DNA of 64,000 nucleotides. Source: Henningerozyma blattae CBS 6284. Taxonomy: Eukaryota > Ascomycota > Saccharomycetes > Saccharomycetales > Saccharomycetaceae. Position numbers and translations under genes: made by a program. The stretch is taken from assembly GCF_000315915.1 (NCBI RefSeq), contig NC_020186.1, positions 1,550,001-1,614,000 on the forward strand. Direction: 5' to 3'. This document shows positions 10,057-20,386 of the stretch, one piece after another; positions within the stretch are counted from its first letter, which is position 1, and every line of letters begins with the position of its first letter. Below the pieces are notes generated by a model, which did no database searches, was not told the origin of the DNA, and saw nothing but the letters and a program-made list of their open reading frames with translations.

Positions 10057-12246
10057 TTATAGTGAATAATTACAATAGAATGAGAAAATCATTGATAGAA
10101 TCATGAAAGTACAAATAAACGCAGGACCTTTACTATCTTCATAATTAACAGCTCTTTTTAGCCTAATATCGACCACTCTAGTTGCATACTTATAGGTACT
10201 ATGGCCAATTGTAAATAAAGAAGTAAGGAAAAACCCTATAGAAGCAAGCATAGTAACTCTTGTACCATAAGTTAATAAAGTTGTTGAAACACCACCCAAT
10301 AGTATAGCAACTGATAACCAAGACAAAAATGTTCTTTCAGTTGCAAAATATACTTTTGGTTCGACTCGAACTGGAACACAAATTGTTTTTCCCGGTGGAG
10401 CTTTAATAACAGTATCAAATTGTGTACCTTTTGGTACTTTACTAATCAAATCACCATTTAAATAATGATCAAAAGAAGATAATAATTGGTAATATTTTGT
10501 TGCAATATAATTGTTTGATTCTAAAATTTTTCTACGATAATAAGCAGCGTTTATACTTTCACCTTCCACAGGAACATTTGTAGTAGCATTATTTGTAGTA
10601 ATGGCACCATAACTACTACTACCAATTCTTTCCTCTTGATCCAATAGATTTCCTGTTGGATGAGAATTTGCCAACATTGCATTTACTAATGCAGCATCAT
10701 CTTCATCTTCATCATCATAAATTCCCTCTTCATAATCATTATCTCTTACTGGTCTTGTAATGTTAATATTAGTTTGGATTTGTGGTTTTCTAATATCTAC
10801 ATCCATTTGAGGTAACCAAAATGGAATTGATTCAACTTTATCATTTAATAAAGTTGCCACACCATGAATAAATTTGGAGAATTTTGGTACTGGTTCAACT
10901 AAATGCGAACCAACTAATTCTCTAACCCATTCAGGTGGTTCTTGACCTAATTGTGTTTGTAATTTAACTTCCAAGACAGCATACGGAAATCTGCAAACAT
11001 CCTTTTCTGGTAATTGTTTAAATGGCCAATCTACACCAATATCCATTCTTCTCCAATTACCATTTGTACGATCAATCCCATCAAAATTATCTTCTCTAAC
11101 CATTGTTAATTCAGTATCTAAAGAGATACGAACTCTTGCATCCCCGGGTAATTGGAAAGCAGTTCTATTGTAGAAAGATCTTACCACTGGTCTTAATCTT
11201 TTCTTCAACATCGCATATTGAATTTCAATCGCTAAAGATTCTAAACTTTCAATTTCTTTGGGAGATTTTTTCTTTTCTCTACGAATCTTATCGAATACTT
11301 TCTGAGCAGTATATTTCCCCTTGACGAAATCATTGATATATTTTTCCTTTAATGCAAATCTTGCCTTTACAGATTTTTCACCAGTCCAATCTTCTCTATG
11401 AGTCTTTCTCTCTACAAAGATTGTATCAGAAGACATACCACCATACCATCTTAATCTATGAGCTTCAGCACCTTCATCTTTTCTTAAACGTCCGTAATAT
11501 AAATCTAAATCTTCATTATCATAATAAATGGAAGTAATTGCAGAATCTTCTTTTTCGAATTCTTTATTTGGATTGAAAACCAAGACAGGTAAATGTTTTA
11601 AAATAATTAATTTTAATTCAGTAATATTATCTGGATGAACCCAATATTTAGTGGTTTGTCTTACGAAATTTTGTTGTTTACCACCAGCAGAGGAATCACC
11701 TTTAATTGGATTACCTCTTGTTCTGACAGTATCATATAATTGAGAAATTTTGACCACCAATTCATCATAATTTTCTTTGAAAAAAGGTTTTGAATCTAAT
11801 CTAACTTGGAAGATAGGTTTTAAAATGAATTTAGTCTTTTTATCATGTTTTTTAATAATTTTTTGGAACCCAGTATAATTTAATCTTGCGAATTTAGCTA
11901 AATCATGAACATCAGCAATGACATCACTTAATTCTTCTTCTAAAATATTGAAATCCAATTCTGAAGGTTGATTAATATTATTGGAATGTAAAGAGTCAAT
12001 TAAAATATGCAATTGTTCTTGTGAATCTTTAATCCTTCTAATGATTTCACTATGTTTAACTTTACAAAAACTATAAACTTTATCCAATTCTAATTCTAAA
12101 GAACTTAGGAATTCTGTTTCTAAATCTTCGGACCATTGATTATTATTTAAATTCTCTTCAATGGAATTTTTCAAATCATCATAAGCAATATAATAATAAC
12201 TATATTGTCTGATTAAAGATTTATTTAATTGTTCACCAAATCTCAT
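10057..12246 (-). CDS. VTC4: vacuolar transporter chaperone 4, polyphosphate polymerase
   Basis: A 729-residue protein, close to the S. cerevisiae length. Vtc4 is the catalytic subunit of the VTC complex at the vacuole membrane; it makes inorganic polyphosphate from ATP and passes it into the vacuole. An SPX domain occupies about residues 1-150 (starts [19 protein letters not shown]) and senses inositol pyrophosphates. The VTC triphosphate-tunnel domain lies at about 195-490, with basic strands such as LRLRWYGG-like [21 protein letters not shown] and the C-terminal VLEVKLQ. After an acidic linker, three membrane spans close the protein, starting at [14 protein letters not shown] Pho4-type site lies about 370 bp upstream. 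It sits next to BUB1/MAD3 as in S. cerevisiae. Confidence 0.97.
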   Translation of the reverse strand: MRFGEQLNKSLIRQYSYYYIAYDDLKNSIEENLNNNQWSEDLETEFLSSLELELDKVYSFCKVKHSEIIRRIKDSQEQLHILIDSLHSNNINQPSELDFNILEEELSDVIADVHDLAKFARLNYTGFQKIIKKHDKKTKFILKPIFQVRLDSKPFFKENYDELVVKISQLYDTVRTRGNPIKGDSSAGGKQQNFVRQTTKYWVHPDNITELKLIILKHLPVLVFNPNKEFEKEDSAITSIYYDNEDLDLYYGRLRKDEGAEAHRLRWYGGMSSDTIFVERKTHREDWTGEKSVKARFALKEKYINDFVKGKYTAQKVFDKIRREKKKSPKEIESLESLAIEIQYAMLKKRLRPVVRSFYNRTAFQLPGDARVRISLDTELTMVREDNFDGIDRTNGNWRRMDIGVDWPFKQLPEKDVCRFPYAVLEVKLQTQLGQEPPEWVRELVGSHLVEPVPKFSKFIHGVATLLNDKVESIPFWLPQMDVDIRKPQIQTNINITRPVRDNDYEEGIYDDEDEDDAALVNAMLANSHPTGNLLDQEERIGSSSYGAITTNNATTNVPVEGESINAAYYRRKILESNNYIATKYYQLLSSFDHYLNGDLISKVPKGTQFDTVIKAPPGKTICVPVRVEPKVYFATERTFLSWLSVAILLGGVSTTLLTYGTRVTMLASIGFFLTSLFTIGHSTYKYATRVVDIRLKRAVNYEDSKGPAFICTFMILSMIFSFYCNYSL

Positions 12247-12827
12247 TTAGGGAGGAGGAGAAGCAGAGGGGAGTGAGGGACAAATTATAAAAGATACTGT
12301 GTAATCCACCCAATTCTTGAAAAAAAAAAGAAAACGCAAAAGTAAAATTTTATGTATTTTTTTTTATTTTGTATTTTTAAAAAATTATCAAAATGTCAGA
12401 ATGTTTATTTGTGGTTAATTTATATATTTAAATAAATAAATTGAATATCTTATTATCATTACTCTTACTCGTTTTATTATTATTATTTAGTTTAACCTTG
12501 TAAGATAGATTATATCGTATGCCGAATGAAATTTGAGCGCCATTTCTCGATAATTAAAAATGTAAGGTAATAATAATAATTATAACAAGAATAATAATTA
12601 AGGCGGGAGGGGAAGCACGTGCGCGTGTCAAAAAAAAGAAAAAAAATATACTTTAAAGATCAGTACAAAACACTAATATATAAAGCGATACTTTTAAGGA
12701 TGCCAAAATTAAGGATTCTTGAAGATATCATGGTTTGAGTGTGTATATCTATTAAAACTGCTTATTTTATTTATTTTTTTTTTGTAATGCTGAAAATAGG
12801 TGGGAGATGAGTTGCGTGTGTATGTGT
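12247..12827. other. VTC4 promoter and ASF1 3' region
   Basis: 581 bp between two minus-strand genes. It contains a purine-rich stretch just before the VTC4 start, long T and AT runs, a GC-rich patch around 12602-12628 with a CACGTG site, and the AT-rich ASF1 3' end. No RNA gene seen. Confidence 0.5.
12616..12621. promoter_or_regulatory. CACGTG site, Pho4-type, upstream of VTC4
   Basis: The sequence AAGCACGTGCGCGTG contains the palindrome CACGTG preceded by G, about 370 bp before the VTC4 start. GCACGTGG-like sites are high-affinity sites for Pho4, and VTC4 is a phosphate-starvation gene in S. cerevisiae. The assignment to Pho4 rather than Cbf1 is inferred from the flanking G and the gene. 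Confidence 0.5.
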
Positions 12828-13790
12828 TCATGCATCTACAGGAGTCTTGACATCATCGGTGGAAGTTGATATCAGATCGGTATTCTTTGAATCTTCGTTG
12901 AGTTTTCTTTTCTTTTTATCTGGATTTTCATCATCTTCTTCTTCTTCTGCTTCTGAATTCTCTATATCTTCTTCTGCTTCTACTTCTGCTTCTGCTTCTG
13001 CTTCTGCTTCTGCTTCTGCTTCTGCTTCTGCTTCTGCTTCTGCTTCTGCCTCAGCTTCCTCCACATCATCAGCATCATCTTCATCCTCGTCTTCATCTTC
13101 ACCTAAATCTTCCTCAATATCTTCACCATCCTCTTCATCTGCTTGTTCTTCATTTGTAATTGCACCTTCTTCTTCTGCTTCTTCTGCTTCTTCCTCCTCC
13201 TCTTCCTCTGCTTCCTCCTCCTCCTCTTCTTCTTCTTCCTCTTCCTCATCATCCTCTTCCTCATCATCCTCTTCATCATCAACACCAGGTTGTTCAGGAG
13301 GGAACATATCATCAACAGCATCTTCATTATCCCATACGATATTAAATCTTGTTACTCTTGGTTTTTCAGCCAAGATATTTCTAACGACTTTATCAATTTG
13401 AACTTTCACTGGAGGGTTTTCTTTCAACTCTTCGTCGTTATATTCATTATTGACATAATACCCTACTCTTACAAACTCTTTGCCATCATACGAACAACTC
13501 AACAGTATGACAGTAACACTAATCAATTCACTTGCAGGAATCAATTCTACAGAAGGTGGATCAGCTTTGAAGATAAATTTGTTGATACCTTTGGGCACGG
13601 GCCCAACCAGGATAGAGTCTAATTCTTGGTCATGTTCTAGAGATCTTGAAGACCCTACATAAGTCAATTTCCATTCTAAATCGTTTTTCAATTGTTCGGA
13701 ACATTCAAAAGTGATTTCGAATTCATAAGCGTCTGTGAATTTTGCAGGATTGTTAAGGACTTTAATTCCTAATAGAGATACGTTTGACAT
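12828..13790 (-). CDS. ASF1: histone H3-H4 chaperone Asf1 with a long acidic tail
   Basis: A 320-residue protein. Asf1 binds the H3-H4 dimer, delivers it to CAF-1, HIR and the Rtt109 acetyltransferase, and acts in replication-coupled and independent nucleosome assembly. The Ig-like core is at about residues 1-155 (starts [18 protein letters not shown], ends TRFNIVWDN) and looks intact. The rest is an extremely acidic tail of Glu/Asp runs, including an (Glu-Ala) repeat of about 11 units, longer than the S. cerevisiae tail (whole protein 279 residues). The tail ends in a basic KKKRKL patch. The gene is divergent from the SUN-family gene, as ASF1 is from NCA3 in S. cerevisiae. ACGCG elements upstream fit cell-cycle control. 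Confidence 0.97.
   Translation of the reverse strand: MSNVSLLGIKVLNNPAKFTDAYEFEITFECSEQLKNDLEWKLTYVGSSRSLEHDQELDSILVGPVPKGINKFIFKADPPSVELIPASELISVTVILLSCSYDGKEFVRVGYYVNNEYNDEELKENPPVKVQIDKVVRNILAEKPRVTRFNIVWDNEDAVDDMFPPEQPGVDDEEDDEEEDDEEEEEEEEEEEEAEEEEEEEAEEAEEEGAITNEEQADEEDGEDIEEDLGEDEDEDEDDADDVEEAEAEAEAEAEAEAEAEAEAEAEAEVEAEEDIENSEAEEEEDDENPDKKKRKLNEDSKNTDLISTSTDDVKTPVDA
12979..13050. repeat. hexanucleotide repeat (GCTTCT on plus strand) coding Glu-Ala in ASF1
   Basis: About 11 nearly perfect copies of a 6-bp unit, read as alternating Ala and Glu codons on the minus strand. Because the unit is a multiple of three, slippage would change tail length without breaking the frame. Confidence 0.9.
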
Positions 13791-13958
13791 GTTGAAAGAT
13801 GTTTGAATCTAATGTGTATATGTATTCTGTTTTGTTTTTAATGTTTTTCAATTGCTTCGTCTATTGTACTGGGAATAGTTCAAGTATGAAAGTTTGAAAC
13901 ATTATCAAGATATAGAAAATCAAGTCAAACGTTATTTCATAAAAGATGGATAAAGTTT

Positions 13959-14013
13959 ACGCGAATATTTAACCAAAGAAAAAAAGAAAAAACCACGCGA
14001 TAGAAAAACGCGT
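13959..14013. promoter_or_regulatory. cluster of ACGCG (MCB/SCB-like) elements upstream of ASF1
   Basis: ACGCGA at 13959, CACGCGA at 13994 and the palindromic ACGCGT at 14008 lie within 55 bp, 170-220 bp before the ASF1 start. Three MBF/SBF-type cores in this space is more than expected in AT-rich DNA and fits the G1/S expression known for ASF1. Confidence 0.55.
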
Positions 14014-14543
14014 AAGCAAAGGCGAGAGGCAAAACGAATTTCATAGAGATATGCACAGAGATTTGCAAAAAGATTTTGTATCCTTGATTAATTGATTGTG
14101 CTGAACATTACGAATCGATAAAGAGTTATGTATGTATATATATATATATGCGTTTGTGCATTGAATTAGCATGTTGCCCCGTGACATTCTGTATCTGGAA
14201 TACACCCATGCATTCTCTATATATGAAACATACCTCTTACAATTGCAACTTGTTATATCTTCAAACAAAACAAATATTGCTGCTTTCAGGTATTGATCGG
14301 GATTAAAATAAGAATATGTATATGAATTAATAAATTAATAAAAAAATATATATATATTTTTTTTTCGATCAATATTTACACTTGAGCAATACACCTAGAA
14401 CAATACATTTTGGAATAGGCAAAATTTTTCTATTTACTATTACAACGATATATTGAGCCAGTTGGTAAATTAAATCCGATTTTTTTCTGTCTAACTCTTC
14501 TTGGTAACATATTATAATAAATTGAATGGCAATAGCAAGAACA

Positions 14544-14596
14544 ATAGTAATAGATTAATTAATCCATAGTAATAGATTAATTAATCCATAGTAATA
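14544..14596. repeat. 22-bp tandem repeat, 2.4 copies
   Basis: Two perfect adjacent 22-bp units (14544-14565, 14566-14587) and nine bases of a third. The unit contains the palindrome ATTAATTAAT. Confidence 0.9.
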
Positions 14597-14664
14597 AACT
14601 CGAGCCAACAATGGCCAAGTAAATTAATCGGAACTAATAGCCGGTTGCCTATAACATTATTAAT

Positions 14665-14708
14665 TACACTATAAATTGCTACACTATAAATTGCTACACT
14701 ATAAATTA
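14665..14708. repeat. 15-bp tandem repeat, about 3 copies
   Basis: TACACTATAAATTGC occurs at 14665 and 14680 and, with its last bases changed, at 14695. Confidence 0.9.
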
Positions 14709-15724
14709 CTATTCCTAATATATTAATATTACACCATCTATTACAATACCTAATACAGCCACAGTAACGCCATTACGTATAGCCATTTTTACTCGAATTG
14801 CGATTTGCCACCGCATCACACCACACTATACCTAGAAGCAGACGTATTCATCCTGACACCACATACAAACTCCCCCATCGATTTCTCATCGAATATTCAT
14901 ACCAATTTTCTCCACCAATTTTCCATCGATCTCATCGAATCTCAGATCGGCCCAGATCAGTCCAGATCAGATATATTGGCTTAGATCAGCCTGGATCGTA
15001 TCTGATCGTTTTCGGATTGTCCAAAATCGTTTAAATTCTATTCGGATCACCCCTGGCGCCATAAATGTTTTTAACACTAATTAATACCAATTCAATACTA
15101 AATCGCACCGTACTACTGGCCAGCCGAATTGCTGTCACCCATTTCCACGACGGAGTTCTTCTGCGCCGTTTCTGTGCGCCATTTCCCTACGGCATTGTTT
15201 TCTACGACCCTTTCTTTGCATCAAATTGCCCCTGCACAGTCTGCCCGGCACAAGCCACCCCTACGCAATCCCTGCCGTGTCTTGTCCTGCGTCATTTTAC
15301 TACGCCACCGTCGCCGCAACGGTTACCGCAATCGGCATTCTCACTGCAGATCACCCGCCGATCTGCAGCCGCAACGCCCACTACTCAAACACCCAAAAAA
15401 GCCCACTTTGCTTTCTGGCCAGCCAGATGGCGATCTCGGCGGCACTTGCGATACCGTTTCAGGACTCTATTAGATTTCCCTTTTCGATTCTCTGCAGGCA
15501 TGTAGGAACACATCCCCAGACGCTTCCGCAGTGCTCTAGGCACGCGTTCGGGCTCTCGGATTACCAGATCGGGATCACACACCGCCCCTCTGCTCTGCGG
15601 CAGTTACTGTGGGGCAACTTCCAGAGTGTGTCTCTCTTGTTTACCTGGTTAACGAAACAGGCAACCGCCGGCAAATTGGTTGCTGTCGTTGTTTGGTGGT
15701 GGGGTATTGGACTACCTGGCGAAG

Positions 15725-15732
15725 TATATAAA
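15725..15732 (+). promoter_or_regulatory. TATA box of the UTH1/NCA3 gene
   Basis: TATATAAA, 458 bp before the start codon, just downstream of the GC-rich island and upstream of a pyrimidine-rich leader. The distance is long for yeast, so a long 5' leader is implied if this box is used. Confidence 0.4.
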
Positions 15733-16189
15733 CTGCTTGATCTGTTTCCTGGTTTGGGGATCCATAGGTTTATATCGTATCTTACTTTATATATTCATAT
15801 TCATATATATATATATATATAAAAGTGTATATCCAGGCTCACATGATTTATTAAGAACATTCATTTATATCTTCAATTACAATCATATAACGATACAATC
15901 CACACTCTTTTAAACAAAATCGGTTAATTAAAAACTTTATAACAAATCTTACTCAAGTTACTCCAACTCAATAGTCTCTCTTTATTAACTAACCTATACT
16001 TTCCTTTCCCTTTTACTACTTTTTTTTCTTTTCAATTTCATTCCTATCTTATCAATATTACACTGTTAAGTTACACGTTCTTTAAAACAATTGAAAATAA
16101 AAAAAAATAAATTCTATTACAAATAACAAATTACTCTCCTTATTAATTAATCAACTTTTTAACTCGTTAATCTCTCGTTCTTATTCATT

Positions 16190-17473
16190 ATGAAATTCTC
16201 CACTGTATCCACTTCTTTATTGCTTGCTTCTTCAGCCATTGCTGCTCCAGCCAAGAGAAACCATCATGCTCATGTTAAACAACACCAAGATTCTGGTGAC
16301 TTGGACAAGAGAGCTGTTGTCACCGTTACTCAATACGTCGACGGTAATGGTAACGTTATTGTTCCAGCTGAAATGCCATCCTCTGTCAACAACAACTTGT
16401 TCACTTTAAGTACTGCCTCTACTTCTGCTATGAAGACGGTCACTGCTTTGGATGGTAACCTTGTTGTTGCTCCAGCTTCTGCCTTAGTCTCCACTGCATC
16501 CATTGCTTCTGCCAATGCCAATGCCAAGGCTGCTGTTTCTCCAGCTAAACCCTCCTCCTCCTCTGAAGCTTCCACTTCTGTTGTGAAAGCTACTGCCACT
16601 GTGGAAGTCAAAGCTGAAGAATCTTCTTCCTCTTCCTCTGGTTCTGGTTCCACCTCTGTCAACGGTGATCTATCTGATTTCCAAAACCCATCTCAAAAAT
16701 TCAAAGATGGTACCATCAAGTGTTCTGATTTCCCATCTGGTCAAGGTGTTGTTTCCTTAGATTGGGTTGGAATGGGTGGTTGGGCTTCTGTCATGAACAT
16801 GGCAGGTCAAACCTCTACTACTTGCCAAGATGGTTACTATTGTTCTTATGCTTGTCAAGCCGGTATGTCCAAAACTCAATGGCCAACTGAACAACCAGCA
16901 GATGGTAGATCCGTTGGTGGGTTGTACTGTAAAGATGGTTATTTGTACCGTTCCAACACTGACACTGATTACTTGTGTGAATGGGGTCAAGATTCCTCTT
17001 ATGCTGTTAACAACGCTGGTAAATCCATTTCTTTATGTAGAACCGATTATCCAGGTTCTGAAAATATGGTTGTCCCAACTGTTGTGGAAGCTGGTAGCAA
17101 GAAACCAATGTCTGTTGTCATTGAAGATAACTATTATCAATGGGAAGGTAAATACACTTCTGCCCAATACTATGTCAACAATGCCGGTGTCGATTACTCC
17201 CAAGGTTGTATCTGGGGTACTGACGGTTCTGGTGTTGGTAACTGGGCTCCTGTCGTCTTAGGTTCTGGTTACGTCAATGGTGTTGCTTATTTGTCCATCA
17301 TTCCAAATCCAAACAACAACTCTCCACCAAACTTCAACGTCAAGATCGAAGCTACTTCTGGTTCTACTATCAACGGTGATTGTAAATACGAAAATGGTAA
17401 ATTTACTGGATCAACCACCGATGGTTGTACTGTTTCCGTCACTTCAGGCTCTGCAAACTTTGTTTTCTACTAG
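16190..17473 (+). CDS. UTH1/NCA3: SUN-family (Sim1/Uth1/Nca3/Sun4) secreted cell-wall protein
   Basis: A 427-residue secreted protein of the fungal SUN family (unrelated to SUN-KASH). Members are wall-associated glucosidase-like proteins needed for mother-daughter septum processing; Uth1 has also been linked to mitochondria. A signal peptide covers about residues 1-19 ([19 protein letters not shown]). Dibasic KR sites at about 22-23 and 40-41 (LDKR) suggest Kex2 processing. A Ser/Ala-rich linker runs to about 155. The C-terminal Cys-containing SUN domain spans about 165-427 ([41 protein letters not shown]). Codon choice is more biased and GC-richer than in neighbours, fitting high expression. 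ASF1 to one side matches NCA3 synteny, SHB17 and UIP5 to the other match UTH1, so this looks like the unduplicated ancestor locus. Confidence 0.9.
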   Translation: MKFSTVSTSLLLASSAIAAPAKRNHHAHVKQHQDSGDLDKRAVVTVTQYVDGNGNVIVPAEMPSSVNNNLFTLSTASTSAMKTVTALDGNLVVAPASALVSTASIASANANAKAAVSPAKPSSSSEASTSVVKATATVEVKAEESSSSSSGSGSTSVNGDLSDFQNPSQKFKDGTIKCSDFPSGQGVVSLDWVGMGGWASVMNMAGQTSTTCQDGYYCSYACQAGMSKTQWPTEQPADGRSVGGLYCKDGYLYRSNTDTDYLCEWGQDSSYAVNNAGKSISLCRTDYPGSENMVVPTVVEAGSKKPMSVVIEDNYYQWEGKYTSAQYYVNNAGVDYSQGCIWGTDGSGVGNWAPVVLGSGYVNGVAYLSIIPNPNNNSPPNFNVKIEATSGSTINGDCKYENGKFTGSTTDGCTVSVTSGSANFVFY

Positions 17474-18483
17474 ATTTTTTTTTACTAGAGACACTAACTA
17501 ACTAACTACTGCAAGTTCTTATTACTTTTTTTTTATTATTATTCCTTCAACTTACCTTTCTTTATTTTTTAGTTCCAATTTCAATTCAAAAAAAAAAAAA
17601 ATACATTATTTATTATATGATACAATTTTTATACAATTTGAAATGCAATACCAAACAATACTATTTAACTTATACCCTATGTCAAGTATATAAAGTCCGC
17701 GCGCATCCTTACTTTATTACTTTTTGACATTTGTAACTAGCTAGCTCTTTTTTTTTTTATAAAATATATATATTTAATTTAATTGTTTTACAATTTTACA
17801 TTTTTGTTCTATCATACTTGTATTTCAACTTGCATACTTGCATACTTGTATTTGAATTCGCATACTAGTATAAGCATTTTCATATTTGCTGTTGCATTTT
17901 CATACTTGCATTTAAGTTTTCATGGCAATCTACAAATGCGGATGATTTTGTTTACCAAAATGCATTATTACCGAATCAAGTATTGTGCGTCTTTTAAAAT
18001 TGCATTCCCCAATACGGTAACGACTAGTTGCCTAAGATTTATAACCGAAAATAGACATTGAAAGATTTGAAATTTCTTCTTCTTCTTTTTTATTTTTTTT
18101 TCAAAATACCTCGAAGAAATTTCTTTTTTCTATAACTATTCCTATTTAGGTGATATATTAAAAACTATTTTCCATCGTATTCAATTGTTTATATCGTATT
18201 AGTTCTTATATTCAGGAGAATAAATTATATTCTAATAAGAATTGGCATTTCCAATACAGGATAGCAATTTGCAATTGTAAATTACAAAATTAATAGATAA
18301 AGTTCTGGTATTTTTTTTTTTTTGTTACTCTGGCAAAAAGGCAAGACTTCCAATTACAGTATTAGGCAAGGATTGTAAAAGTGACATATTATACATAATA
18401 ATATTAAAAAGAAATTTGGTTCTATAAACATCTTTGTAAGTGTATTAAAATATTTAAATATCACAACACCCTCATCATCAACC
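17474..18483. other. convergent intergenic region with CATACTTG repeats
   Basis: 1 kb between the converging UTH1/NCA3 and SHB17 genes. It contains T/A homopolymers, a degenerate CATACTTG repeat cluster at 17813-17908 and a T-rich stretch before 18320. A 92-codon open frame over the repeats has repeat-derived composition and is not credible. Confidence 0.5.
17813..17908. repeat. interspersed CATACTTG repeats
   Basis: CATACTTG occurs exactly at 17813, 17833, 17841 and 17901, with variants CATACTAG at 17861 and CATATTTG at 17881. Spacing is irregular. Confidence 0.7.
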
Positions 18484-19317
18484 TCAATTGACACCAGCGT
18501 GTTGAGATTCTTCTTCAGGTGGGCAAATAAAGGCACCGGCTAAGGCTAAAGCAGGTTCATCAATGCTATGATGAGCATATGACAACACACCAATACCACC
18601 AGCATCTAATAAGAAATTTGGATTATCATTCAAATATCTGTAAGTTTTCAATGGAACACTTGGAACATCTTCTTCGGATGCATCATATGATTTGACACTT
18701 TTCAATTCTTCAGGAGTTTCACATTTCTTTTCCACACCCAATTTGAACCATAACCCAGCAAAATAACGTAAGGCATGGCCATGAGCAAAAACCATAATAT
18801 CACTAGGAATATTGGCAGCTTGATGTTTTCTATGTAAGTTTTGGATTCTAGCAATGGCACGAGATAATCTCAAACCAAATTCTTCACTAGTTTCACCATT
18901 TTCACAACCATCTCTCCAAATATTCCATGGTCTTTCAGTATCTAGGCCTCTTGATTTTCTCAATTCAATGATATCTTTGGTCAATAAACCTTCATAATCA
19001 CCATATTCCCATTCTCTTAAATCCTTATCTACAACAACTTTAATATTAGCCTTTTGCTTTTCAGTTAAACCTTCCAATACTAAGTCAACAGTTTGTCTGG
19101 CTCTTTGTAATGGGGATGTGAAAACATATGTGATATGGTCTGGGTTAATAAATTGATTCTTAAAGATAGATTCACCAGTTCTACGCATTTGACCAACACC
19201 ATATGGAGTTAATGGTAAATCAGTCAAACCAGTGTATTGACCAGACTTGGACCATTCAGTTTGACCATGTCTCACAATAATACATCTTGGAGTTGGAGCT
19301 TTTGGTGCGTTTGTCAT
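18484..19317 (-). CDS. SHB17: sedoheptulose-1,7-bisphosphatase Shb17
   Basis: A 277-residue cytosolic enzyme of the histidine phosphatase superfamily. Shb17 hydrolyses sedoheptulose-1,7-bisphosphate to sedoheptulose-7-phosphate, pushing carbon toward ribose-5-phosphate without oxidative NADPH production. The RHG motif is at residues 16-18 (CIIVRHGQTEWSKSGQYTG), a conserved REWEYGDYEG acid/base segment follows, and the second catalytic His is in MVFAHGHALRYFAGLW. Length matches S. cerevisiae Shb17 (271 residues). Followed by UIP5, as in S. cerevisiae (YKR043C, YKR044W). Confidence 0.95.
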   Translation of the reverse strand: MTNAPKAPTPRCIIVRHGQTEWSKSGQYTGLTDLPLTPYGVGQMRRTGESIFKNQFINPDHITYVFTSPLQRARQTVDLVLEGLTEKQKANIKVVVDKDLREWEYGDYEGLLTKDIIELRKSRGLDTERPWNIWRDGCENGETSEEFGLRLSRAIARIQNLHRKHQAANIPSDIMVFAHGHALRYFAGLWFKLGVEKKCETPEELKSVKSYDASEEDVPSVPLKTYRYLNDNPNFLLDAGGIGVLSYAHHSIDEPALALAGAFICPPEEESQHAGVN

Positions 19318-20386
19318 TATACAATATTTGATATATGAAGATTTATTATATTTACTTATCTATCATAAGAAAGATCCTACTAATTATTCAAATATAGCAC
19401 AGTAAGACATTCCTCATACGTTATACTACACTCACCTTTTACTACTCTATGCATTATTCAAAGATATATATATGTATTATAATGTATATGAAGAGTGAGA
19501 AAAAAAATGCATCACATGAGAAGAAAAAGAAACGAGAAAAATATTGCATCGCTTCCGTTTTAGGTAAGAGCGTCTGCTGTAAATTCACCGACGGTTTCCG
19601 AGGTAAAACGCTGAAAAGAGAAATTGCCAATTACTGTTGGAAGAAGAAAAGATGGTATCAAGAGGGTCCTAAAAAGATTGATCTTATTGAACTATCATCA
19701 TTATATCAATAACTCAGATTTATGTAAATAAATAGAAATCGATACTGATTAGTTTCCAATTCTTCTTCAAATATACGCTACTATTACTTTTTTTTGGTTT
19801 TTACATTTTCGTCTATCTTACGATACAAATATAAAGCAATGTGGGAAAGAAAGCGCTTAGTCATTTTAAAAAGATCAGTTTTCAATCTTCAATAGTTTGG
19901 TATGTTTCCAAACCTCGGAGTTTGAAAATGATGATTCTTAATCAATTATAACACTCTAGTAAACTAATGTTTTAGTTTCTAACTCATTTCCCATTTACTC
20001 AGTAATACTATTATACTTTCATGGTTTTATACCTTGCTATATTCCTTACGCGTTTTTACTGACTCAATTTTTCGTGTTTTATTTGACTACCGATTTCGTA
20101 AATGTTCAATTTTTTGGCGTTTGAATATTAGTTGTAAAATTCCGAATTATCTATGAATTTCATTGTTGATTGATCCAAATAAGAAAAATTGCGAAAAAAT
20201 TAAAAAAAATAATCACTAGATTCAAGAGATTCAAAGCTTATTAATCTTAGTATATAACGATTGACAGTATTTGTTCTATTAAGGTTATATCATTTCTTGC
20301 ATTAGAAGCCCATATCAGCCTTCTATTCAATTAGCTGGGCTTGTACTATTAAAATTTTATTGTTCAATAAAAAAATAAATAAACTA
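19318..20386. other. divergent promoter region of SHB17 and UIP5
   Basis: 1.07 kb between divergent genes. It contains an ACGCGT at about 20048 and AT-rich flanks. An 87-codon open frame at 19449-19712 is Lys-rich and matches nothing I know. No RNA gene seen. Confidence 0.45.

Larger units (their letters stand above)
13791..16189. promoter_or_regulatory. 2.4 kb divergent promoter region of ASF1 and the UTH1/NCA3 gene, with a GC-rich island
   Basis: Long spacer between divergent genes. The ASF1 side (to about 14,400) is AT-rich. It is followed by two short tandem repeats (14544-14596 and 14665-14708) and then a strikingly GC-rich, C-biased island from about 14,780 to 15,770. Overlapping frames stay open in the island, but their products are rich in Pro, Arg, Cys and His, unlike any family I know. 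I read it as non-coding regulatory DNA. A TATATAAA box at 15725-15732 marks the likely core promoter of the downstream cell-wall gene, with a long pyrimidine-rich leader after it. Confidence 0.6.

Noticed and set aside
12847..13401. Ser-rich 184-codon frame on the plus strand
   Set aside because: It is the antisense shadow of the Glu/Ala/Asp-rich ASF1 tail.
15065..15822. Overlapping open frames of 114-198 codons in the GC-rich island
   Set aside because: Several frames are open together because AT-rich stop codons are rare there; products are Pro/Arg/Cys/His-rich with no domain, and the last one runs into an AT repeat.
19449..19712. 87-codon frame between SHB17 and UIP5
   Set aside because: Lys-rich start, no recognisable domain, lies in a divergent promoter; no support beyond an ATG.
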